A stretch of DNA of 21,161 nucleotides from NCBI GenBank assembly GCA_041567315.1, contig JBFGCA010000084.1:1-21161 (forward strand). The letters run 5' to 3'. The position numbers were made by a program, and so were the translations under genes. The notes beneath the pieces are model-generated. The model saw only the letters and a program-made list of their open reading frames with translations. It ran no database searches and was not told where the DNA came from. Positions 15,217 through 21,161 of this stretch are shown in pieces. This DNA is from JBFGCA01 sp041567315. Its GTDB lineage: Bacteria > Acidobacteriota > Thermoanaerobaculia > Multivoradales > JAHEKO01. Position 1 is the stretch's first letter, and every line of letters starts with the position of its first letter.

Positions 15217-15383
15217 CTAGTGGCCTGTAGCACCCTAATCGGTAGTGCCTGAGCGGCCCTCACATCCGATCTCGGCGTTGCGCCTCCTCGCCATAGTCCC
15301 CGCTATGCCTGCGTCGGCGCGCCTGGAGCTCGGCCGCGATGGCTCGCTCATCCACTACCGATTCGAGTGTTACAGGCCACTAG
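15217..15383. repeat. 167-bp inverted-repeat element (MITE/REP-like)
   Basis: Seen: arms 15217-15245 and 15355-15383, 29 bases each, match in 26 positions when one is reverse-complemented (ctagtggcctgta...aatcggtag). The interior has a GGCGTTGC core, a small atag/ctat hairpin and CGCGCCT, similar to the element at 1-120. The right arm also matches 4549-4577 in 26 of 29 bases. No ORF belongs to it. It fills most of the divergent spacer between the ABC ATPase and the TonB receptor. Because the outer ends are palindromic with each other, a CTAG target duplication cannot be separated from the arms. Confidence 0.8.
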
Positions 15384-15478
15384 AGGATCTTAGCGGCTCG
15401 ACTTTGGGGGGCACGGATGGTAAGAACTTCTGGCCTGCCGGGGCCGTATCCCAGCCGGGTGCGGCGACGATCCGAGAC

Positions 15479-17635
15479 ATGAAGCGCCTGTTCGTAGCGT
15501 TGTTCGTTTTGTGTGCGCTGCTGCCGGCGGCGGCCGGGGCGGCGGTGGAGGGCGTGGTGCTGTCGGCGGGCGGGAGGCCGATCGAGCACGCGCGGGTCGA
15601 GATGGCCCGCGCCCGAGCGGCAGCCGAGGCCGACCGGCCGGGCAGGGCGCGGACGGCGGGCGGCGAGTCCGCGGTCTTCACCGACTCGCGCGGGGCCTTC
15701 GCGCTGCCGGGGGCGGAGCCGCCGCTCGAGCTGGTGGTGACCCACCCGCGGTTCGAGACTGTGCGCGTGGCGATCGGAGGCGACCGTGTAGTCGAGATCC
15801 GGCTCGAGCCCAAGCAGCAGATCTTCGAGGAGATCGCGGTCAGCGCCAATCCGGGCGAGGACAACTTCGCGCCGGTGAGCATCTCCAGCGCGGTGGTCGA
15901 CCCGCAAAAGACTTCGGCGCCGCCCACCACGCTCACCGAGCTGGTGTCGGCGGTTCCCGGGGTGGCCGAGAACGGGCAGGGCGGCATCTTCCAGACCTAC
16001 TCGATCCGCGGCGTCGCGCGCCTCCGGGTGCTCACCCTCATCGACGGCATGCGGATCGTCGGCGAGCGGCGCGCCGGGGTCTCGGCGTCGTTCCTCGACC
16101 CGGGCCTCCTGCGCTCGGTCGACGTGGTCAAGGGGCCGGCCTCGACCTTCTACGGATCGGGGGCGCTGGGCGGGGTGGTGCAGCTCTTCGCGCGCCGCTT
16201 CGAGGGGCCGGCGGTCGAGACCGGCTACGAAACCGACGGCGACGAGCGCCACCTGTTGGTGGGGTGGGGCCACGGCGCGCTGTCGGCCGGGATCGCCCAC
16301 CGCCGGGCCGGCGACGGCGAGACCGCCCGCGGCGAGCTTCTCGACTCGGGCTTCACCCAGACCTCGGGCGCCGTCGAGGGCGCCTGGGAGCGCGGCGGCC
16401 GGCGCTACCGGCTGCAGGCCATCGCCTCGGCGGGCCGCGACATCGACAAGGCCAGCACCGACGCCCCCGAGCGGGTCACCGTCTATCCCGAGGAGAACCA
16501 CCTGCTGCTGCGTTTCGAGCTGCGCACCGCCAACGACTGGCGGCTCGAGGCCTGGGTCCACCCCAACGACCTCGAGACCCGGGTCACGGACGACGAGTCG
16601 GTCTCCGAGGTCGAGAACCGCGCCTTTGACCTGGGCTTCAACTGGCAGCGCCAGCTCCGGCTGGGGAGCGGCACCGAAGGCCGGGTGGGGATCGACTACT
16701 TCGGCCGCCGCGGGGTCGACGCCATCGAGCGGGTGCGCGAGCTGGGCCCGGCGCCGGGCGCCGCCGGACCCGAGGAGCGCACCCTCGACGGGGCCGAGGA
16801 GGACGAGGCGGGTCTCTACGGCGCCCTGGAGCGCAACTGGGGCAAGGCCAAGCTGCTGGCCGGCGCCCGCCTCGCCTGGCAGCAGCAGCGGAACGCCGGC
16901 GGGCCCCACCGCGACGACACCGCCGTCACCGGCTTCACCGGGCTGGTCGTGCCGCTCGGCGCCGGCTTCGAGCTGGCCGCCAACCTGGGCTCGGGGCTGC
17001 GCTTTCCGTCGCTCTCGGAGCGCTTCTTTACGGGCACCACCGGCCGCGGCCGGGTGATCGGCAGCGAGAACCTCGACCCCGAGCGCTCGCTCAACGCCGA
17101 TCTCGGGCTGCGCTGGTACGGCCGCCGGCTGTACCTCTCGGGCTACCTGTTCCGCAACGAGATCGACGACTACATCGAGCGGGTGGAGGTCGAGCCCGAC
17201 GTGCTGAGCTTCGTCAATCTCACCTCGGGCACTCTCGAGGGGCTCGAGCTGGACGCCCTCTACCAGCTCGACGACGCCTGGAGCCTGGGCTTCGGCGGCC
17301 ACCTGCTGGAAGGCCGCGACGACGCCGGCGGCTCGCTGGCCGACGTGCCGGCCGACCGGGTGCACCTCGGAGTCAACTGGCGAAGCGGGCGGTGGGCGGT
17401 CGAGGGGCGCTGGGAGGAGCGGCGGGCGAAGGACGATCCGGGGAGCGGGGAGAAGGCGATCGGCAGCGCCAGCCTGGTGTCGGCGACGCTGCGGTGCGAG
17501 CTGCGGCCGGGGCTGGCGGTGACGGTGAGCGGGCGGAATCTGCTCGACGAGGAGTACTTCAACTCGGCGGATCGGAAGGTGCCGGAGGCGGCGGGGCGGT
17601 CGCTCGGCGTCGGGCTGCGGTGGCGGCCTAAGTAG
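15479..17635 (+). CDS. TonB-dependent outer-membrane receptor
   Basis: A 718-residue receptor. A signal peptide (1-21, MKRLFVALFVLCALLPAAAG) is followed by a carboxypeptidase-regulatory-like beta domain (about 23-110, VEGVVLSAGGRPIEHARV). Next comes the plug (about 135-245), with TLTELVSAVPGV, SIRGVARLRVLTLIDGMRI and DVVKGPASTFYGSGALGGVV. The remainder is the beta-barrel, with GLRFPSLSERFFTG, NLDPERSLNADLGLRWY and a closing GRNLLDEEYFN. The layout resembles siderophore, haem and cobalamin receptors; the ligand is not evident. The protein ends ...GLRWRPK, without the terminal Phe common in outer-membrane barrels. No TonB or ExbBD genes are in the window. ATG 15479 is preferred because it gives the signal peptide. 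Confidence 0.92.
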   Translation: MKRLFVALFVLCALLPAAAGAAVEGVVLSAGGRPIEHARVEMARARAAAEADRPGRARTAGGESAVFTDSRGAFALPGAEPPLELVVTHPRFETVRVAIGGDRVVEIRLEPKQQIFEEIAVSANPGEDNFAPVSISSAVVDPQKTSAPPTTLTELVSAVPGVAENGQGGIFQTYSIRGVARLRVLTLIDGMRIVGERRAGVSASFLDPGLLRSVDVVKGPASTFYGSGALGGVVQLFARRFEGPAVETGYETDGDERHLLVGWGHGALSAGIAHRRAGDGETARGELLDSGFTQTSGAVEGAWERGGRRYRLQAIASAGRDIDKASTDAPERVTVYPEENHLLLRFELRTANDWRLEAWVHPNDLETRVTDDESVSEVENRAFDLGFNWQRQLRLGSGTEGRVGIDYFGRRGVDAIERVRELGPAPGAAGPEERTLDGAEEDEAGLYGALERNWGKAKLLAGARLAWQQQRNAGGPHRDDTAVTGFTGLVVPLGAGFELAANLGSGLRFPSLSERFFTGTTGRGRVIGSENLDPERSLNADLGLRWYGRRLYLSGYLFRNEIDDYIERVEVEPDVLSFVNLTSGTLEGLELDALYQLDDAWSLGFGGHLLEGRDDAGGSLADVPADRVHLGVNWRSGRWAVEGRWEERRAKDDPGSGEKAIGSASLVSATLRCELRPGLAVTVSGRNLLDEEYFNSADRKVPEAAGRSLGVGLRWRPK

Positions 17636-17664
17636 GCGCGGTCAAGACCTGCGGCGGTTCCCCA

Positions 17665-17689
17665 CCCCCGGCCGCCTGGAGGTCGGGGG
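17665..17689. terminator. Hairpin between convergent genes
   Basis: Arms 17665-17673 (cccccggcc) and 17681-17689 (ggtcggggg) pair over 9 bases, with one G-U on the plus strand and a 7-base loop. It follows the TonB receptor stop by 29 bases. There is no T-tract. The remaining 150 bases up to the phosphatase gene show nothing I recognise. Confidence 0.4.
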
Positions 17690-17839
17690 GTACCCTGCGC
17701 TCCACTCCCCCACCCTGGCCAACACGTTACGCGGCTGCCAACGCCCCGGCCTGGCGGCGGCCTCCCGCCCCCCGGGCGAGGGAACCGGGCGCAGGGCGAT
17801 GACCCAGCGCCGTGGCTAATAGGTCCGACGACCCAGGGC

Positions 17840-19300
17840 TTACTTGATCTCTGCCGGGCTGGGAGGGGGAGAGACGACGTCGACGAGGAGGAAGGTGAGG
17901 TCGTCGCCGACGGCGGGGGTGCGGGAGGCGGCGGTCCAGCGGCGGAGCTCTTCCAGGAGGGCGTCGCTGAAGGCTTCGGGGGTGGGGGCGTCGTGGTCGG
18001 TGAGGAAGGCCCGGAGGCGGTGTTCGCTAAAGAGCTCTCCGGCGGGGCTGCGGGCTTCGACGAGGCCGTCGGTGTAGAGCAGGAGGCGGTCGCCGGGCTG
18101 GAGGGGGTGGCGGCGCTCTTCGAAGCGGGCATCGGGGAAACGGCCGAGGACGGGGCCGCGGCCGCCGAGCTCGAGGAGCTGGCGGGTGGTGGCGCGGCGG
18201 AGGAGGGGGTGGGGGTGGCCGGCGTTGGCGGCGACGAGCGTCATGGCGTTGGTGTCGAGGTGGAGGTAGGCGGCGGTGACGAAGCCGTGCTCGAAGCTGC
18301 CGCAGAGGGTCTGGTTGACCTCGTGGAGCAGCTCGGCGGGGCGGGCGGCGCGGTCGCGGCGAGAGGTGACGGCGACTTTGACCATCGAGGCGATGAGGGC
18401 GGCAGGGACGCCGTGGCCGCTGACGTCGGCGAGGACGATGCCGAGCTGGCCGGGGGCGGGCTCGAGGAAGTCGTAGAGGTCGCCGGCGACCGCCGAGGAG
18501 GGCCGGAAGCGGGCGGCGATCGAGAGGCCGGGCAGCCGGGGGAGCTGCCGGGGCAGGATCGAGGTCTGGATGCGGCGCGCGGTCTCGAGCTCGCTCTCGA
18601 GGGCGGCGAGCTGGCGCTCGTTGGCGAAGAAGCGCCGACCCGCGATCCAGCCCAGGCAGGCCACCAGTACCAGGAAGCCGGCCGCCTCCTGCCGGAAGGG
18701 GCCGGGCAGCACGCCGAGCGAGGCCAGGTTCTCGGCCAGGACGAAGAGGCCGAAGACGGCGAGGCCGAGGAGCAGGATCCGCTGGTCGGGGGTGGCGTCG
18801 CGGCGCCGCTGGACGACCACGGCGACGACCACCAGCAGACCGGCGACCACCAGGACGTTGTTGGGGGTCCCGGCCAGGGTGCCGGGGGTCCGCTGGATCA
18901 GGTCGGAGACGACGCCGGTGACGGCGAAGGCGCCGACCAGCCCGAGCCACCAGAGGACGATCGAGCGACCTCCGCGTCCGGGCCATCCGCGGTCGACGTC
19001 CGCCCGGCCGCCTGCCCGCACGGCCAGGAGCTGCCAGAAGAAGATCCAGGCGGGGACGCCGATCACGTAGGTGATGAAGGCGTTGGCCCAGTTGACGAAC
19101 GAAGCGCCGAGACCGAGCGCCGGAGAAAGGGGACTGCGGAGGGCGAGGCGGACGCCGTAGAGCAGCGCGAAGCCCCCGAACGAGGCCAGCAGCGGGTTGG
19201 TGGGGTGGCGCAGCAGCCCCAGGCCGAGCGCCAGCAGGCCGAGGCCGGCGAGCAGGCCGCCTACGAGGAGGTCTTCGAGGCCGGCGAGCGCGGGATCCAG
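17840..19300 (-). CDS. Seven-helix SpoIIE/RsbU-type serine phosphatase, CTG start
   Basis: A 486-residue protein if it starts at CTG 19300. Seven hydrophobic helices (about 11-30, 36-54, 75-94, 113-135, 148-163, 175-198 and 206-222) form a membrane sensor. A short coiled coil follows with ELETARRIQTSILP (about 238-251). The PP2C-like SpoIIE domain (about 256-480) has AGDLYDF, LADVSGHGVPAAL, LLYTDGLVEAR and GDDLTFLLVD as metal and active-site motifs. RsbU relatives dephosphorylate an anti-sigma-factor antagonist; no such partner lies nearby. Starting at the first canonical codon (GTG 19066) would cut into helix 3 and lose two helices. No ATG, GTG or TTG occurs in frame between 19300 and 19067. 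AGGAGG lies 6 bases before the CTG. Confidence 0.88.
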   Translation of the reverse strand: MDPALAGLEDLLVGGLLAGLGLLALGLGLLRHPTNPLLASFGGFALLYGVRLALRSPLSPALGLGASFVNWANAFITYVIGVPAWIFFWQLLAVRAGGRADVDRGWPGRGGRSIVLWWLGLVGAFAVTGVVSDLIQRTPGTLAGTPNNVLVVAGLLVVVAVVVQRRRDATPDQRILLLGLAVFGLFVLAENLASLGVLPGPFRQEAAGFLVLVACLGWIAGRRFFANERQLAALESELETARRIQTSILPRQLPRLPGLSIAARFRPSSAVAGDLYDFLEPAPGQLGIVLADVSGHGVPAALIASMVKVAVTSRRDRAARPAELLHEVNQTLCGSFEHGFVTAAYLHLDTNAMTLVAANAGHPHPLLRRATTRQLLELGGRGPVLGRFPDARFEERRHPLQPGDRLLLYTDGLVEARSPAGELFSEHRLRAFLTDHDAPTPEAFSDALLEELRRWTAASRTPAVGDDLTFLLVDVVSPPPSPAEIK

Positions 19301-19306
19301 GGCGAA

Positions 19307-19312
19307 CCTCCT
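19307..19312 (-). promoter_or_regulatory. Perfect Shine-Dalgarno that decides a CTG start
   Basis: On the minus strand AGGAGG is followed by TTCGCC and then CTG (19300-19298), an ideal 6-base spacing. The frame is open only to a TGA at 19364-19366 upstream, and no canonical start lies in frame between that stop and 19067. This is the strongest ribosome-binding site in the window. Confidence 0.7.
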
Positions 19313-19417
19313 GCCGGGCTTCGAAGACGGGTCGCTAGCCGCGGCCGGCCTTGCCCCTCCGACTCACGGGCGCTGGGACCGGTACGGAGTGCTCGTGGCC
19401 GTTCCGGCGGCGGCGGG

Positions 19418-20182
19418 TCACTGCTCCGCCCCGCCGCCGGGCGCGGCGACGTACTGGGTGCGGAGCTTGACCGGCTTTTCCATCCGGCGGCGCAGCCGCA
19501 GGTTGAGCATCTCGACGAAGACCGAAAAGCCCATCGAGAAGTAGATGTAGCCCTTGGGGATGTGGCGGCCGAGGCCGTCGGCCACCAGGGTCATGCCGAT
19601 CAGCAGCAGGAAGGCGAGGGCCAGCATCTTGACCGTGGGGTGGTCCTCGACGAAGTCGGAGATCGGTTTGGCGAAGACCATCATGAAGCCCACCGCCAGG
19701 ACGATGGCGATGACCATGATCGGGATCTCACGCACCATGCCGACGGCGGTGATCACCGAGTCGAGCGAGAAGACCAGGTCGAGGAGCGCGATCTGGACCA
19801 GCACCGAGGCCAGCGAGGCCTTGACCCGTTCGCTGCCGCGGCCCTCGTGGCCCTCCAGCTTGTCGTGGATCTCGTGGGTGCTCTTGGCCAGCAGGAAGAG
19901 GCCGCCGACGATGAGGATCAGGTCGCGCCCCGAGAAGGGATGGCCGACCAGCGAGAACATCGGCTCGGTGAGGCGCACGATCCAGGCCAGGGTCATCAGC
20001 AGGGCGAGCCGCATCACCATCGCCAGCGCGAGGCCCACCAGCCGGCCGGTCTGCTGCTGGTGGGCCGGCAGCTTGCCGCTCAGGATCGAGATGAAGACGA
20101 TGTTGTCGATCCCCAGGACGATCTCCAGGGTGGTGAGCGTCAGCAGGGCGATCCAGGCTTCGGGTTGGGTCAGCCAGTCCAT
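19418..20182 (-). CDS. TerC family integral membrane protein
   Basis: A 254-residue protein with about seven helices. The two inverted acidic motifs of the family are present: LEIVLGIDNIVFIS in helix 1 and LLDLVFSLDSVITAVG mid-protein. Relatives (TerC, Alx, YkoY) export Mn2+ or other metals, some loading exported metalloenzymes, so metal efflux at the inner membrane is the likely role. Its ATG shares one base with the acetyltransferase stop (TGATG), making it the last gene of a three-gene operon. I saw no yybP-ykoY riboswitch, which would in any case sit at the operon start outside the window. The C-terminal tail is cytoplasmic and basic. Confidence 0.9.
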   Translation of the reverse strand: MDWLTQPEAWIALLTLTTLEIVLGIDNIVFISILSGKLPAHQQQTGRLVGLALAMVMRLALLMTLAWIVRLTEPMFSLVGHPFSGRDLILIVGGLFLLAKSTHEIHDKLEGHEGRGSERVKASLASVLVQIALLDLVFSLDSVITAVGMVREIPIMVIAIVLAVGFMMVFAKPISDFVEDHPTVKMLALAFLLLIGMTLVADGLGRHIPKGYIYFSMGFSVFVEMLNLRLRRRMEKPVKLRTQYVAAPGGGAEQ

Positions 20183-20784
20183 CAGGTCTCTCCGTCGGGT
20201 CGTTGGGCGGGGCGGAGGGTAGCGTAAAGCAGCTGGTCGAGGACGCGGCCGTCCTTGATCGCCGCGCGCCGCAAACGCCCTTCCAGTTCCCAACCCGCCT
20301 TCTCGAGCACCCGGGCCGAGGCCGGGTTGGTGTCGAAGACGCCGGCGTAGAGGCGCTCGAGGTCGAAGCTCTCGAACGCCCAGGCGGTGAAGGCGCGGAC
20401 CGCGCGGGTGGCGATCCCCCGGCCCCAGTAGGGCTCGCCCACCCAGTAGCCGATCTCGGCCGAGCGCCGGAAGACGTCCTCCTGGAGGATGAGACCGATC
20501 CCGCCGGCGACCTCGCCGGGTACCATGTCGTGGAGCTCGCCCCGATCCTCGACGGGCGCCCCACCGGAGTGCTCTCTGGACGTCGCGATGGCGAAGTTGG
20601 TCTCGGGGGTCTGGGCGCGCGTTCGCGCGATCCACTCCTCGGCGTCGGCCAGGGTGTAGGGGTGGGGCAGCTTGTCCCGCACTTGGAGCCAGATCTCGCG
20701 GTTGTCGAGGAGCTCCGCCAGCCGCGGGGCGTCCCCGGAGACCAGGCTGCGGATCACCAGGCCGTCGCCGATCGCGAGCCGCAT
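20182..20784 (-). CDS. GNAT acetyltransferase, RimJ/RimL type
   Basis: A 200-residue protein. The acetyl-CoA pyrophosphate loop is WGRGIA within GYWVGEPYWGRGIATRAV, and NPASARVLEKAGWELEG is the conserved C-terminal helix-strand of RimJ/RimL-like N-acetyltransferases. Length is normal for the group. Substrates include ribosomal protein N-termini, amino acids and antibiotics; none can be chosen here. It overlaps the dehydrogenase upstream and the TerC gene downstream by TGATG junctions, implying one transcript. A short Gly/Glu-rich insertion sits near residues 72-90. Confidence 0.9.
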   Translation of the reverse strand: MRLAIGDGLVIRSLVSGDAPRLAELLDNREIWLQVRDKLPHPYTLADAEEWIARTRAQTPETNFAIATSREHSGGAPVEDRGELHDMVPGEVAGGIGLILQEDVFRRSAEIGYWVGEPYWGRGIATRAVRAFTAWAFESFDLERLYAGVFDTNPASARVLEKAGWELEGRLRRAAIKDGRVLDQLLYATLRPAQRPDGET

Positions 20785-21161
20785 CAGGTTTCGGTCACCA
20801 GCACGGCGGCGCCATCGAAGCGACCTTCGCGCAGGTCGTCGAGTGCCTGCTCGGCGGCCTCGAGCGGGTAGGTCCGGACCGCGGTGCGCACCGGCACTTC
20901 GGGAGCCAGGGCGAGCAGCTCGTCACCGTCGCGGCGGGTGAGGTTGGCGACCGACCGCACCACGCGCTCGCCCCACAGCAGCTCGTCGGGGAAGGCCGGG
21001 ATGGGGCTCATGTGGAGGCCGGCGCAGACCCCCACGCCGCCGCGGTCGACCGCGGCGAGGGCGGCGGGCACCAGCGCGCCCACCTGCGCGTAGATGAGGG
21101 CGGCGTCGAGCGGCGCCGGCGGCGGGGCGTCGGAGCCGCCGGCCCAGACCGCTCCCAGCGA
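20784..21161 (-). CDS. Zinc-type alcohol dehydrogenase, C-terminal part
   Basis: The last 125 residues of a medium-chain dehydrogenase whose 5' part lies beyond the right edge. Seen: the end of the Rossmann domain (PLDAALIYAQVGALVPAALA, then DRGGVGVCAGLHMSPIP), the FPDELLWGERVVRSVANLT strand-loop, and a C-terminal YPLEAAEQALDDLREGRFDGAAVLV. These match zinc-dependent alcohol dehydrogenases; the zinc ligands and NAD(P) glycine motif would be in the missing part. It is the most upstream visible gene of the operon with the acetyltransferase and TerC genes. Confidence 0.88.
   Translation of the reverse strand, partial: SLGAVWAGGSDAPPPAPLDAALIYAQVGALVPAALAAVDRGGVGVCAGLHMSPIPAFPDELLWGERVVRSVANLTRRDGDELLALAPEVPVRTAVRTYPLEAAEQALDDLREGRFDGAAVLVTET

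Noticed and set aside
17993..20227. 744-residue plus-strand ORF rich in Glu, Gly and Asp
   Set aside because: Antisense to the phosphatase and TerC genes, both of which have clear motifs.

Overview
The window is very GC-rich, close-packed bacterial DNA. A TonB-dependent receptor (15479-17635) shows a Gram-negative envelope. The GC content, the gene mix (PQQ-like propeller, choice-of-anchor B protein, SpoIIE-type phosphatase, nucleotidyltransferase/small-protein modules) and the intergenic inverted-repeat elements suggest an environmental member of Acidobacteriota, perhaps near Thermoanaerobaculia. There is no rRNA or other marker gene, so this placement is only an inference. I saw no tRNA, CRISPR array, transposase, integrase or phage gene.

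Layout. Positions 1-244 hold one end of a hairpin-forming repeat. The minus-strand pair 3164-245 encodes an acyl-CoA dehydrogenase and a membrane-anchored PQQ-like propeller protein. Divergent from it is an APH-fold kinase (3456-4544), bracketed by two different inverted-repeat elements. Dehydrogenase and kinase together look like a split bacterial version of ACAD10/11 or the Lva 4-hydroxyacid pathway. Next comes a plus-strand run of an unrecognised 612-residue protein, an LPG-synthase-type membrane protein and a FAD oxidoreductase (4923-9127); the last two overlap by ATGA.

Positions 9128-11160 look like a graveyard of small toxin-antitoxin-like modules. It holds one intact small-protein/nucleotidyltransferase pair, a ParE-like C-terminal remnant, and a minus-strand chain in which the first codons of a second nucleotidyltransferase gene are followed by a DUF6883 gene lacking its 5' half and then by a DUF4926 gene. 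A 5'-truncated membrane-protein gene (11161-11560) follows.

Positions 11749-17635 carry a choice-of-anchor B secreted protein, a convergent NatA/NatB-type ABC exporter, and a TonB receptor divergent from the exporter. A 167-bp inverted-repeat element fills much of the space between exporter and receptor. From 17840 to the right edge everything is on the minus strand: a seven-helix SpoIIE-family phosphatase that appears to start at CTG behind a perfect AGGAGG, then (reading from the right edge) an alcohol dehydrogenase cut by the window, a RimJ/RimL-type acetyltransferase and a TerC-family membrane protein. The last three are joined by TGATG overlaps.

The least explained items are the family of 140-170 bp inverted-repeat elements touching gene borders, the 612-residue protein and its neighbours, the CTG start, and the recombined toxin-antitoxin region.
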